Shown piece after piece: positions 27,267 through 36,462 of a stretch of DNA of 64,000 bases. The position numbers were made by a program, and so were the translations under genes. The stretch's first letter is position 1, and every line of letters starts with the position of its first letter. The stretch comes from Alpinimonas psychrophila. GTDB lineage: Bacteria > Actinomycetota > Actinomycetes > Actinomycetales > Microbacteriaceae. The notes below the pieces were generated by a model that saw only the letters and a program-made list of their open reading frames with translations, ran no database searches and was not told the origin of the DNA. The stretch lies in the NCBI RefSeq assembly GCF_014137865.1, contig NZ_JACGWU010000001.1, forward strand, positions 682,001 through 746,000. The letters run 5' to 3'.

Positions 27267-30251
27267 CTACGATGCTCCGTAGAACACCCTTTCGAAGACG
27301 TTTCGCGCACGCCTTGTAACGCCAAGGTAGTCCTCCTCCAACGCGGTAGCCGATCCTGGCGGGTACTCCAAGAGGCGTGCGATGCCCTCGAGTTGTGTTC
27401 GATCGCTTGGCAGAACATCAGTGGACTTATTGGACCAAATCGTAATGGCGGAACGTACACGGGTTGCCAATACCCAGGCGGCGTCCAGCTTTTCAGCGTC
27501 ATCTGGTTCCATGAGGCCCTCCGACACAGCGGCTGCCAGCGCCGAACGCGTAGACGTTGTCTGCAAGGCAGGATGCGTTGCTCCGTGTTGAAGTTGCAGA
27601 AGCTGTACGGTCCACTCCACGTCTGAGAGCGAGCCACGGCCGAGTTTGACATGACGAGCGGGGTCAGCGCCTTGCGGAAGCCGTTCGCTCTCCACACGCG
27701 CCTTCATGCGGCGAATTTCACGAGCATCCGATGGGGAAATATTTTCCGGATACCGTATCGGGTCAATCACTGTTCTGAAGTCGTCAAGTAGCGCAACCGA
27801 GCCTGCCGCGGGGGCGGCTCGGAGCAGGGCTTGCGCTTCCCATAAAAGCGACCAGCGTGCGTAATATGCCCGATAGGAATCGAGTGATCTCACCGTCGCC
27901 CCACTCTTTCCTTCAGGCCTCAGGTCGGTATCAATCTCAAAGGGCAAACGTTGATCTTGCGCAAGTTCGCCGATACGGGCCACAATTCGCTCGGCGCGCT
28001 TTTGGGCGGCACCCCCGTTGCATTCAAGCGTCGCACGGTACACATAGAGGACGTCCGCGTCGCTTCCAAACCCAAGTTCGCCTCCACCAAATCGGCCGAG
28101 CGCCATGATTGCAAACTCCGGGTTGGCCCGAACATCTCCGATTTCGTCACATTCACGCAACGCAATGGCCAGCAGGCCTTGGAGTACGGCCGTCGTCACA
28201 TCGCTCAAGCCACGGCTGATGCTTGTCATGGAGACGAGGCCAATAATGCCACCAATCGCCAACCTGAGGACTTCGCGACGACGCATAGCGTGAACGGCAG
28301 CTTGCGCTGCCTTATCGTCGTCATGACGTGCCAAGATCGACATTATCTCGGAGCTCAATGTGCTCAAAGTGCGAGGGGCGAGATCCTCGTCACCGTCAAA
28401 CCAGGCCGCCGCCTCGGGAATGCGCTCCAAGAGATCAGAGACATACCGCGAGCCGCTGAGGACTCTCGTGAGCCGCTGAGCCGCCCCCGCCGAGTCCCGA
28501 AGCATTCTCAAAAACCAGTGAGACTCCCCCAGCTTTTCGCTGAGACGACGAAAAGACAGCAAACCCTGATCTGGGTCAGCCCCATCGGAGAACCACTGCA
28601 ACATGATTGGGAGCAAAGCCCGCTGAATCGCTGCCCGTCGAGACATGCCAGAAGTGAGGGCCGCAATATGGTGCAGAGCGCCCCGCGCATCGCGAAAACC
28701 GATCGCAGAAAGACGGGCCTGAGCCTGCTCCGAGGTAAGTTGGTGCGTCTCCTCGGGGAGTTGGGCTACCGCCGCCAGGAGTGGACGATAGAAAAGCCGT
28801 TCATGAAGTTGGCGTACATCTAACTTGATCTGTTGCCAGCGTTCGACAGCATCGACATCGGAGGAAAATATTCCGGTAGCCCGAGCCAAAACCCGCTGTC
28901 CCTCGGTGTCGCGAGGCATGAGATGCGTTCGCGAGAGATCTCGCAATTGCATGCGATGCTCCATGAGCCTCAGCATGCGGTAATTCTCGGCAAAGGATGC
29001 GGCCTCTGCCCGGCCCACGTACCCGGCCGCTGCCAGTGAATTCAAGGCTTCTAACGTGCCTCGTTGACGAACCGATTCGTCCACAAGACCGTGAACCAAC
29101 TGAAGAAGTTGCACGGTGAACTCAATGTCACGCAGACCACCCGGTCCTAGCTTGATTTGATAGTCAATATCTTCTTTGGGAATGTGCTCCGTCACGCGTT
29201 GTCGCATGCGTTGAACTTGCTCAACAAAGTTTGAGCGAGAGGCGGAAGACCAGACCTTGGGAGAGACTCCTGCGACGTATCGATTACCAAGATCAACGCT
29301 GCCCGCAATCGGACGTGCCTTGAGGAGTGCCTGAAACTCCCAGTCCTTTGCCCAACGATCGTAATAGGCGAGGTGTGAGTCAAGGGTGCGCACGAGGACA
29401 CCGTCCTTACCTTCGGGACGCAGATTGGCGTCTACTTCCCAGAGCCCCGGTTCCTTGCTGACCTCGTAGACGCTTCGACCCGTGTGTTGGGCGAGGCGCG
29501 TTGCGATGAGAAGGGCACGTTCGCTGCTGAGGCGTTCGACGTCTCGGGATTCCGCAACGTAGATGACGTCAACGTCGCTGAGGTAGTTCAACTCGCGCGC
29601 GCCGCACTTGCCCATTCCGATGACAGCCAGGTCCACTGAGGCGATATCGGCTCGGGAAAAACTCTCGGTCAACTCGCTCCGTGCCACACACAGTGCCGCC
29701 TCAATGGCAGCACCAGCAATATCAGAAAGAGCCGCCGTGACGACCTCCACTTCGCGAAGCGGATTTTCCGATGCGAGGTCATAGATCGAAATTTGGAGTA
29801 AGAACTCTCGATAACGGATGCGAAGCCTATCCCGAGCATCATCACCGATATCATCGCTAAAACCGTCAACGGCCCCGACAGAAGCGCACAAGCTGGCACG
29901 AATGTCGTCAACCGACTCAGGCAACGACGGTTCTTTGATGAACTCGGACAAGACGCGGGGGTGCCGCTGGATGAACTCCGAAAGCCCCCGGGAACCGCCC
30001 AATACTCGAACGAGCCGCTCCGCTGCGGGTCTTGAGGGGAAAAGTCTTTCTAACTCATTAACGTGCGACTCGGCAAGGCGCTCCAACTCACCTAACGCAC
30101 GATCAGGGTCTGCTGCGGACTGAAATACATCGAGAAGATATTGCACCTCGATCCCCAACAGGTCTGAGACACCGACGAGTTTCGCTCGCGCTGAGCTCAG
30201 TTCCGAAAAACCCGCCCGTGCAATGAGGCTCAGGTTCACTGCCCGTGTCAC
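27267..30251 (-). CDS. glnE: Bifunctional glutamine synthetase adenylyltransferase/deadenylylase
   Basis: Adds and removes AMP on the regulatory Tyr of GlnA. 994 residues, two nucleotidyltransferase halves. The N-terminal deadenylylase half has ELNYLSDVDVIYV near residue 220 and DANLRPEGKDG; the C-terminal adenylylase half has GFGSDADVLYVY near 720 and DTDLRPEGKSG. Each is followed by an RSLDSYRAYYARW-like helix. GTG at 30251 lies 12 bases after the glnA2 stop, so the two are one transcript; a second GTG follows four codons later and no ribosome binding site is evident. Confidence 0.96.
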   Translation of the reverse strand: MTRAVNLSLIARAGFSELSSARAKLVGVSDLLGIEVQYLLDVFQSAADPDRALGELERLAESHVNELERLFPSRPAAERLVRVLGGSRGLSEFIQRHPRVLSEFIKEPSLPESVDDIRASLCASVGAVDGFSDDIGDDARDRLRIRYREFLLQISIYDLASENPLREVEVVTAALSDIAGAAIEAALCVARSELTESFSRADIASVDLAVIGMGKCGARELNYLSDVDVIYVAESRDVERLSSERALLIATRLAQHTGRSVYEVSKEPGLWEVDANLRPEGKDGVLVRTLDSHLAYYDRWAKDWEFQALLKARPIAGSVDLGNRYVAGVSPKVWSSASRSNFVEQVQRMRQRVTEHIPKEDIDYQIKLGPGGLRDIEFTVQLLQLVHGLVDESVRQRGTLEALNSLAAAGYVGRAEAASFAENYRMLRLMEHRMQLRDLSRTHLMPRDTEGQRVLARATGIFSSDVDAVERWQQIKLDVRQLHERLFYRPLLAAVAQLPEETHQLTSEQAQARLSAIGFRDARGALHHIAALTSGMSRRAAIQRALLPIMLQWFSDGADPDQGLLSFRRLSEKLGESHWFLRMLRDSAGAAQRLTRVLSGSRYVSDLLERIPEAAAWFDGDEDLAPRTLSTLSSEIMSILARHDDDKAAQAAVHAMRRREVLRLAIGGIIGLVSMTSISRGLSDVTTAVLQGLLAIALRECDEIGDVRANPEFAIMALGRFGGGELGFGSDADVLYVYRATLECNGGAAQKRAERIVARIGELAQDQRLPFEIDTDLRPEGKSGATVRSLDSYRAYYARWSLLWEAQALLRAAPAAGSVALLDDFRTVIDPIRYPENISPSDAREIRRMKARVESERLPQGADPARHVKLGRGSLSDVEWTVQLLQLQHGATHPALQTTSTRSALAAAVSEGLMEPDDAEKLDAAWVLATRVRSAITIWSNKSTDVLPSDRTQLEGIARLLEYPPGSATALEEDYLGVTRRARNVFERVFYGAS

Positions 30252-30263
30252 GGACGTGAAGTC

Positions 30264-31601
30264 TTAGAGTGATTCGAGATTATTGCGCAGCTCAAACTCG
30301 GTGACCTGAGCACGATAGGCCTTCCACTCGCGACGCTTGTTCAGCAGCACATAATTAAAAACTTTTTCGCCCAAAGTCTCGGCAACAAGTTCTGAGCTCT
30401 CCATGAAGGTGATGGCTTGCTCAAGGTTTGTGGGTAGGGGCCGATATCCCAGGGCCTTCCGCTCAGAGTCCGTGAGCTCCCAGACGTTGTCCTCCGCCTC
30501 GTCAGGAAGTTCAAGGCCATCTTCAATGCCCTTTAGTCCAGCGGCCAGGAGAAGCGCGTAGGCCAGATACGGATTGGCTGCTGAGTCAATGGCGCGGTAT
30601 TCGATGCGAGAACTCTGACCCTTGTTGGGCTTGTAGACCGGAACTCTCACGAGGGCAGAACGGTTATTATGCCCCCAGGTAACGAAGCTTGGCGCTTCAT
30701 CGCCACCCCACAAGCGCTTGTACGAGTTCACATACTGGTTCGTAATTGCGGTTATTTCGGGAGCATAGTGAAGAAGTCCCGCAATGAACTGACGACCCAG
30801 TTTGGAAAGCTCGTACTTGGCACCGGCCTCATAGAAGGCGTTGACATCACCCTCAAAAAGCGACATGTGTGTGTGCATTCCTGAGCCGGGATGTTCGGCA
30901 AATGGCTTTGGCATGAACGTGGCGTAGACACCCTGCTCACTCGCGACCTCTTTAATGACGGTTCTAAACGTCATGACGTTGTCGGCAGTTGTCAACGCAT
31001 CGGCGTAGCGCAAGTCGATTTCGTTCTGACCGGGTCCGGCTTCATGGTGGCTGAACTCCACCGAAATTCCAATGTCTTCCAGCATGCGAACGGATCGGCG
31101 ACGGAAATCTTGCCCGAAGCCACCGGAAACGTTATCAAAGTACCCGGCATTGTCAATCGGCTGAGGACCACCGTCTTTGTATTCAGAACTCTTGAGGAGA
31201 TAGAACTCAATTTCGGGATGCGTGTAGAACGTGAATCCGCGTTCAGCAGCCTTCGCGAGAGTGCGCTTGAGAACGTTGCGCGGGTCAGCAATGGCGGGCT
31301 CACCATCGGGCGTAGTGATGTCACAGAACATTCGTGCTGTGGGGTCCACTTCACCGCGCCACGGCAAAATCTGGAAGGTGGACGGATCGGGTTGAGCCAA
31401 CACATCGGCCTCATAAGAACGCGTCATGCCTTCGATGGCCGAGCCGTCGAAACCGACACCTTCGGCAAAGGCTCCCTCAATCTCGGCAGGCGCCACGGCC
31501 ACAGACTTGAGAGTGCCGACAACGTCTGTAAACCACAGTCGAACGAACTTGACGCCTCGCTCCTCGATCGTGCGAAGAACGAAGTCTTGTTGCTTGTCCA
31601 T
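30264..31601 (-). CDS. glnA2: Second type I glutamine synthetase (GlnA2-like)
   Basis: Glutamine synthetase family protein of 445 residues, upstream of glnE. Active-site motifs are intact: EIEFY (130-134), HHEAGPGQNEI (185-195), GSGMHTHMSLF (239-249) and the NNRSALVRVP arginine flap. At the adenylylation position it has Trp374 (DNVWELT) rather than Tyr, so GlnE cannot modify it there. Actinobacterial paralogs include true synthetases and gamma-glutamylpolyamine synthetases, so the substrate is not settled. AAAGGG precedes the ATG at 31601. Confidence 0.93.
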   Translation of the reverse strand: MDKQQDFVLRTIEERGVKFVRLWFTDVVGTLKSVAVAPAEIEGAFAEGVGFDGSAIEGMTRSYEADVLAQPDPSTFQILPWRGEVDPTARMFCDITTPDGEPAIADPRNVLKRTLAKAAERGFTFYTHPEIEFYLLKSSEYKDGGPQPIDNAGYFDNVSGGFGQDFRRRSVRMLEDIGISVEFSHHEAGPGQNEIDLRYADALTTADNVMTFRTVIKEVASEQGVYATFMPKPFAEHPGSGMHTHMSLFEGDVNAFYEAGAKYELSKLGRQFIAGLLHYAPEITAITNQYVNSYKRLWGGDEAPSFVTWGHNNRSALVRVPVYKPNKGQSSRIEYRAIDSAANPYLAYALLLAAGLKGIEDGLELPDEAEDNVWELTDSERKALGYRPLPTNLEQAITFMESSELVAETLGEKVFNYVLLNKRREWKAYRAQVTEFELRNNLESL

Positions 31602-31622
31602 CCGAACCCTTTCATCCGCTAC

Positions 31623-31635
31623 TAGGCTACTTGTT
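31623..31635 (+). promoter_or_regulatory. Leaderless -10 element for nadE
   Basis: TAGGCT at 31623-31628, seven bases, then ATG at 31636. No ribosome binding site. The site lies in the 34-base gap to the divergent glnA2. Confidence 0.55.
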
Positions 31636-33375
31636 ATGCCGATTCTTCGCTTGGCGCTTGCCCAGACAAATCCCAGATTGGGAGATTTTTCTGGAAATAT
31701 TTCGACGATCGTAGGCTATGTCCAACGGGCCGCTGCGAAGGGCGCGGATCTCGTTGCTTTTGGTGAGATGGCCCTGACCGGCTATCCCATTGAGGACCTG
31801 GCAACACGTCCAGAATTTCTGCATCTCGCTCGCACGGAGCTTGAAGGTCTTGCCCTGCGGTTGCTCAGCGCCGGATTGGGATCAACAACTGTCGTTATTG
31901 GTTTTCCCAACGGGCCAATTTCGCTCCCAGCCACGAATGCCGCGCACTCCCCTACAGCCATCGCCCATAACGCTGCCGCCGTGATTCAGGATGGCCGCGT
32001 TCTCGGAATCTATAACAAGCATCACCTGCCCAACTACTCGGTTTTTGACGAGCACCGAAATTTCCGACCCGGGGATTCCGTCATGATCGTGCACGTTGCC
32101 GACTGCGATGTCGCCATTACAATCTGCGAAGACATCTGGCGTGATGGCGATCTCATGACCTCTATTGCGGATGTTCACCCTGGACTTCTCCTCGTCATCA
32201 ACGGTTCTCCCTTTGAAAGGGAGAAAGACGAAGTCCGCCTTCCCCTTGTGCGCAGGCGTGCGCAGCAAACGGGGGCTCACGTTGCGTATTTGAACCTCGT
32301 CGGCGGCCAAGACGATCTCGTTTTTGATGGCGATTCCTTCGTCGTCAATGCCTCAGGGAAACTCCTCGCCAGAAGCCCACAGTTTGTGGAGGACTTGCTC
32401 GTCGTCGACTTAGAGCTTCCCGCATCGCGCACGAACGGAGCTCCGATTGGGGCAGGGTTCACGGTCGTTCAAGCGGGCAGACCGTCGCCTTTTCACGTGG
32501 CGCTGAGGACGCCATCTCCTGTTGAACGTAATGACGACAATAGAGAACAAATCTGGAATGCCCTGGTGTTGGGACTCCGTGATTACGTTGAGAAGAACGG
32601 CTTTCCGTCTCTCATCTTGGGCCTTTCAGGGGGCATTGACTCCGCTGTTTGCGCGGCACTGGCGGTGGATGCCGTCGGAGCCGAGAGGGTCTTTGGTGTG
32701 TCCATGCCCAGTGACTACTCTTCGGATCATTCCCGAAGTGATGCCGAAGACCTTGCTGAACGATTGGGAATCGATCTCCGCAGCGAAGTAATTTCTGACC
32801 TCGTGGCTCCTATCGAAGCTCAGCTGGCGCTCTCCGAGATTGCCGCAGAAAACCTCCAGGCCCGTATTCGGGGCGTTATCTTGATGAGTCTTTCCAATGC
32901 CGAGGGGCACCTTGTCCTCACGACAGGCAATAAAACCGAGATCGCCGTCGGCTACTCCACCATTTACGGAGACTCCGTGGGCGGTTTTGCGCCCATCCGT
33001 GATGTCCCGAAGACCCTCGTCTGGGAGTTGGCTAGGTGGCGCAATGAAGCCGCACGCAGGGCAAACCTCAGGGAGCCCATCCCCGAAGCCTCCATAACGA
33101 AACCTCCCTCGGCGGAACTTCGCCCCGGTCAGCTTGATCAAGACACTCTTCCCGAATATGACGTTCTGGATGCGCTGCTCGACGCTTACATTACGAAGCG
33201 AATGGGTCGTGACGAAGTTGTCGCTTTAGGTTTCGACGCATTTACGGTCGATCGCGTCATCGCTCTCGTGGATCGCGCCGAATGGAAACGCCGTCAAGGT
33301 GCCATCGGGCCGAAGATTAGTGAGATGGCTTTCGGTCGGGACCGCAGACTGCCCGTCACGTTCGTTCGCTCGTAG
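31636..33375 (+). CDS. nadE: Glutamine-dependent NAD+ synthetase
   Basis: Last step of NAD synthesis, amidating nicotinate adenine dinucleotide with ammonia from glutamine. 579 residues from the ATG at 31636 (MPILRLALAQTNP); the frame extends upstream antisense to glnA2. The N-terminal nitrilase-type glutaminase has Glu44 (FGEMALTGYP), Lys128 (NKHHLPNYSVFDE) and Cys164 (CEDIWRDG). The C-terminal synthetase has the ATP loop SGGIDS at 331-336. Its TAG stop is part of the panB -10 hexamer. Confidence 0.96.
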   Translation: MPILRLALAQTNPRLGDFSGNISTIVGYVQRAAAKGADLVAFGEMALTGYPIEDLATRPEFLHLARTELEGLALRLLSAGLGSTTVVIGFPNGPISLPATNAAHSPTAIAHNAAAVIQDGRVLGIYNKHHLPNYSVFDEHRNFRPGDSVMIVHVADCDVAITICEDIWRDGDLMTSIADVHPGLLLVINGSPFEREKDEVRLPLVRRRAQQTGAHVAYLNLVGGQDDLVFDGDSFVVNASGKLLARSPQFVEDLLVVDLELPASRTNGAPIGAGFTVVQAGRPSPFHVALRTPSPVERNDDNREQIWNALVLGLRDYVEKNGFPSLILGLSGGIDSAVCAALAVDAVGAERVFGVSMPSDYSSDHSRSDAEDLAERLGIDLRSEVISDLVAPIEAQLALSEIAAENLQARIRGVILMSLSNAEGHLVLTTGNKTEIAVGYSTIYGDSVGGFAPIRDVPKTLVWELARWRNEAARRANLREPIPEASITKPPSAELRPGQLDQDTLPEYDVLDALLDAYITKRMGRDEVVALGFDAFTVDRVIALVDRAEWKRRQGAIGPKISEMAFGRDRRLPVTFVRS

Positions 33376-33385
33376 ACTGACACGC
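33373..33385 (+). promoter_or_regulatory. Leaderless -10 element for panB, built on the nadE stop codon
   Basis: TAGACT (33373-33378) uses the nadE TAG stop as its first three bases; seven bases later comes the panB ATG. No ribosome binding site. Confidence 0.55.
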
Positions 33386-34234
33386 ATGAGTATCAACGCT
33401 GAAGCTTTGTCCGACCCCGTCGTGAAGCGTGTGAGAACCCGACATTTTGCCAGAGCCAAGGCGGAGGGAATCAAAATCACGGGCCTCACCAGCTACGACA
33501 CCCTGACAGCACGTATCTTTGACGACGCCGGGATAGATTTCCTCCTCGTCGGCGACTCAGCCGGAAATACCGTTTTGGGTTATGACTCCACCCTTCCCGT
33601 CACCGTAGACGAGCTCATTCCGCTCACGCGTGCCGTGGCCCTCTCAGTCAAACGAGCCCTTGTCGTCGCGGACATGCCTTTTGGCTCTTACGAAGAGGGC
33701 CCTGAACTCGCTCTGCGAACAGCAATGCGCTTCATGAAGGAGACGCACGCGCACGCCGTGAAACTCGAAGGCGGAATTCGGAGTGCTACCCAGATTCGGC
33801 GAATTGTTGAAGCTGGGATTCCGGTCATGGGCCATGTCGGTTTCACCCCCCAAAGTGAACACGGACTCGGCGGTCACATCATCCAAGGGCGCGGCACCGA
33901 AGCCGACGCAGTCCTCGCTGATGCGCAAGCCGTGGAGGCCGCCGGTGCCTTTGCCGTCGTCTTGGAGATGATCCCTGCCGAGGTTGCCGCTCGCATAACG
34001 GCAGCTCTGACAATCCCCACCATCAGTGTCGGGGCTGGTCCCCACGCTGATGGCCAGCTCCTCGTCTGGACCGACTTCGCCGGCCTGAGCACGGGCAGAG
34101 TTCCCAAGTTCGTAAAACAGTATGCCAACCTCGCAGCAACGCTTCTCGAAGCGGCTCAAGCTTTCAAAACCGACGTCGACTCAGGGAACTATCCTGGTCC
34201 CGACCACAGTTACGACGACACCTCTGCCCTTTAA
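33386..34234 (+). CDS. panB: 3-methyl-2-oxobutanoate hydroxymethyltransferase
   Basis: First committed step of pantothenate synthesis, giving ketopantoate. 282 residues from the ATG at 33386 (MSINAEALSD). Motifs: KITGLTSYD (30-38), the metal-binding VGDSAGNTVLGYDSTLPV (55-72), VKLEGG and GHVGFTPQS, all typical of PanB. The stop lies four bases from the stop of the convergent small gene. Confidence 0.96.
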   Translation: MSINAEALSDPVVKRVRTRHFARAKAEGIKITGLTSYDTLTARIFDDAGIDFLLVGDSAGNTVLGYDSTLPVTVDELIPLTRAVALSVKRALVVADMPFGSYEEGPELALRTAMRFMKETHAHAVKLEGGIRSATQIRRIVEAGIPVMGHVGFTPQSEHGLGGHIIQGRGTEADAVLADAQAVEAAGAFAVVLEMIPAEVAARITAALTIPTISVGAGPHADGQLLVWTDFAGLSTGRVPKFVKQYANLAATLLEAAQAFKTDVDSGNYPGPDHSYDDTSAL

Positions 34235-34238
34235 AGGA

Positions 34239-34427
34239 CTAACCGTTTTCGGCGGCATCCTCCGCGGCCCAGCGGTCGCTGTTGGCGCGAAGCGTTTCGA
34301 GAGCATGTTCAGCTTGCTCTTTCGAATCGAACGGGCCCACGCGATCGACGGACGGGGACTCGCGACCAAGTTCAACATCCCCTGTGCGAATGTTGTACCA
34401 GTACTTTGACTCTCCCGGGCTCACCAT
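34239..34427 (-). CDS. Small SPOR-like conserved protein
   Basis: 62-residue protein from the ATG at 34427 (MVSPGESKYWYNIRTGDVELG). KYWYNIRTGDVE with GPFDSKEQAEHALETLR resembles the small actinobacterial proteins with a SPOR-like fold found next to map; function unknown. The longer frame to 34709 runs antisense to map and is rejected. TAGGGT ends seven bases before the ATG and no ribosome binding site exists. Confidence 0.85.
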   Translation of the reverse strand: MVSPGESKYWYNIRTGDVELGRESPSVDRVGPFDSKEQAEHALETLRANSDRWAAEDAAENG

Positions 34428-34463
34428 AAACTTAACCCTATGCCTAAGGATTCGAACGGTCAC
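34405..34463. promoter_or_regulatory. Two nested divergent leaderless promoters (small SPOR-like gene and map)
   Basis: The start codons (CAT at 34425-34427 and ATG at 34440) are only 12 bases apart. Plus strand: TAAACT (34427-34432), seven bases, ATG of map, with TTTGAC near 34405-34410. Minus strand: TAGGGT (34440-34435), seven bases, ATG of the small gene, with GTGACC at 34463-34458 (17-base spacer). Each -10 starts on the first base of the other gene's start codon. Confidence 0.6.
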
Positions 34464-35306
34464 CTCATTGCCGGAACACTGTCCCCCGAAATGAAGGTAC
34501 CGGCAGCGATACGACGTCCCGAGTACGTCGGTAAACCCGCTCCAAAGGCCTATGCCGGCGACAACGTCTATGACTCGCACGAGATTGAACGCATCCGCGC
34601 TGCAGGGAAGATTGCCTCGGGTGCCCTGGACGCCATTGGCGACGCCCTGCGCCCCGGCATGACGACAAACGAGATCGACGTCATCGCTCACGAATATGTC
34701 GTTTCGCACGGCGCCTATCCATCAACGTTGGGCTATCGCGGATACCCTAAATCTTCCTGCACGTCACTTAACGAGATTATTTGCCATGGAATCCCCGACG
34801 ACACCGTGATTGAAAAAGGTGACATTTTGAACGTCGACATCACGGCTTTCCTCGACGGCGTTCACGGTGATACCAACCGGATGTTTGTCCTTCCGGGGGC
34901 CACAACCGAGGTCACCGATCTAGTCGAACGAACCGAAGAAGCTCTGCGACGTGGGATCAAGGCCGTAGCGCCCGGCCGCCACGTCAACATCATCGGACGT
35001 GCCATCGAGAGTTACGCGAGGCGTTTTGGATACGGCGTCGTTCGGGACTTCACCGGCCACGGCGTGGGCACGAACTTTCACTCGGGGCTCATCATCCCGC
35101 ACTACGACTCCGCGCCTCAGTACGATGACGTCATGGAGGTTGGCATGGTCTTCACGATTGAGCCCATGCTCACCCTCGGTACCCACGAGTGGAACATGTG
35201 GGCAGACGACTGGACCGTCGTGACCAAAGATTCATCTTGGACAGCCCAATTCGAACACACGATCGTCGTTACCGAAACCGGAGCAGAAATTTTGACACTT
35301 TCATGA
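34440..35306 (+). CDS. map: Methionine aminopeptidase, type I
   Basis: Removes the initiator methionine from nascent proteins after deformylation. 288 residues, including an N-terminal extension of about 40 residues common in actinobacterial paralogs. The five metal ligands are Asp133, Asp144, His207, Glu241 and Glu272; catalytic His116 is in ICHGIPD. The stop overlaps the ppgK start (ATGA). The promoter is nested with that of the divergent small gene. Confidence 0.96.
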   Translation: MPKDSNGHLIAGTLSPEMKVPAAIRRPEYVGKPAPKAYAGDNVYDSHEIERIRAAGKIASGALDAIGDALRPGMTTNEIDVIAHEYVVSHGAYPSTLGYRGYPKSSCTSLNEIICHGIPDDTVIEKGDILNVDITAFLDGVHGDTNRMFVLPGATTEVTDLVERTEEALRRGIKAVAPGRHVNIIGRAIESYARRFGYGVVRDFTGHGVGTNFHSGLIIPHYDSAPQYDDVMEVGMVFTIEPMLTLGTHEWNMWADDWTVVTKDSSWTAQFEHTIVVTETGAEILTLS

Positions 35307-36049
35307 ACAAGATCGCCATTGGTATCGATATCGGAGGCACCGGTATCAAGGCTGGATTGGTCGACATTGTGACGGGTGAGTTGCTCGGCGATCGCGTGCG
35401 CGTTGAGACGCCTCAAGGAGGCCACCCGAAAGATATTGTCCGGGTGACAAGCGATCTCATAGAGAAACTGGGTGCTGGGAAGGATACGGCCGTCGGCGTG
35501 GCCTTCCCTTCCGCTATTCAGCACGGAATCACGCTGTTAGCCGCCAACGTTTCGGAGAAATGGATCGGTTTCGAGGCGGAGAAGTACTTTGAAGCGAAGC
35601 TCAAACGAGACATTACTTTCGTGAACGACGCCGACGCCGCCGGTTTCGCTGAGGCTCGCTACGGAGCGGCCAAAGACCAACGCGGACTCGTCATTATGAC
35701 AACCCTCGGCACCGGTATCGGCAGTGCCCTCATCTATAACGGCGTGTTGATTCCAAATGCAGAGTTGGGCCACCTCGAGATCGATGGGCACGACGCCGAG
35801 AAACGGGCATCGGCAGTCGTGCGCGAGAAGGAGGGTCTGTCCTATGAAAACTGGGCCAAACGACTTCAGCGGTACTACGAGCACGTAGAAATGTTGTTCA
35901 CTCCGGAGCTCTTTATCGTGGGTGGTGGCGTCTCGAAAAGCCACGAGAAGTTCCTCCCCCTCCTCAAATTGAGAACACCGATCGTTCCAGCGGAACTTTT
36001 CAACCAAGCAGGAATTCTGGGCGCTGCGGCGTTAACGGAGCACAGTTAG
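35303..36049 (+). CDS. ppgK: Polyphosphate glucokinase
   Basis: Phosphorylates glucose from polyphosphate (often also ATP); ROK family, actinobacterial signature enzyme. 248 residues from the ATG at 35303, overlapping the map stop by four bases. Motifs: DIGGTGIKAG (9-18), catalytic NDADAAGFAEA, TTLGTGIGSALI and ELGHLEIDGHDAEKRAS, which is typical of polyphosphate-dependent members. Followed by a hairpin and rnpB in the opposite direction. Confidence 0.95.
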   Translation: MNKIAIGIDIGGTGIKAGLVDIVTGELLGDRVRVETPQGGHPKDIVRVTSDLIEKLGAGKDTAVGVAFPSAIQHGITLLAANVSEKWIGFEAEKYFEAKLKRDITFVNDADAAGFAEARYGAAKDQRGLVIMTTLGTGIGSALIYNGVLIPNAELGHLEIDGHDAEKRASAVVREKEGLSYENWAKRLQRYYEHVEMLFTPELFIVGGGVSKSHEKFLPLLKLRTPIVPAELFNQAGILGAAALTEHS

Positions 36050-36064
36050 TCCGAAGGTTGCCCT

Positions 36065-36081
36065 CTCAACATTGTGTTGAG
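36065..36081. terminator. Hairpin between ppgK and rnpB
   Basis: CTCAACA-TTG-TGTTGAG, a perfect 7-bp stem with a 3-base loop, at the 3' ends of convergent ppgK and rnpB. There is no T-run on either side, so it may mark the 3' end rather than terminate alone. Confidence 0.4.
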
Positions 36082-36462
36082 TGCGAATGGGCCAGCTGAT
36101 ACGCCGGGTTCTGTCTCACAGCTTGCGCTGCGTGGACGGCCATCTATCTCGAAGGTACGTTGCCGCACCTTTCTAGCGGTCTACCCGATAACTAGGCGAG
36201 CAACCATAACGTTATCTGTCTGACCTTGCTCCGGACGAGGTTTACCTAGCCAATCTGGTCACCCAGACTGCTGGTGGTCTCTTACACCACCGTTTCAGCC
36301 TTACCGCCGGCGAACCGGAGGCGGTTTACTCTCTGTTGCACTGTCTCGCGGGTTACCCCGGGTGGGAGTTACCCACCATCCTGCTCTGTGGAGCCCGGAC
36401 GTTCCTCGGCACCGCCCAATGAATTAGGCCGTGACGCGACCGTCTTGCCGACCCATTCGCAC
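36081..36462 (-). ncRNA. rnpB: RNase P RNA, bacterial class A
   Basis: Catalytic RNA that matures tRNA 5' ends. The two ends pair perfectly as helix P1: GTGCGAATGGG (36462-36452) with CCCATTCGCAC (36091-36081). The conserved core is recognisable: GAGGAACGTCCGGGCTCC, GGGTAACCCGCGAG, and near the 3' end ACAGAACCCGGC. Length about 382 bases. TAGACT five bases upstream, sharing TAG with the rnhA stop, is a likely -10. Exact ends are approximate. Confidence 0.95.

Noticed and set aside
27951-28823. Open frame of 290 codons on the plus strand inside glnE
   Set aside because: Antisense shadow of glnE, whose two nucleotidyltransferase halves are fully recognisable; the translated sequence has no domain character.
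34428-34709. N-terminal extension of the small SPOR-like gene
   Set aside because: It would lie antisense to map; the conserved protein begins at 34427, where a leaderless promoter fits.
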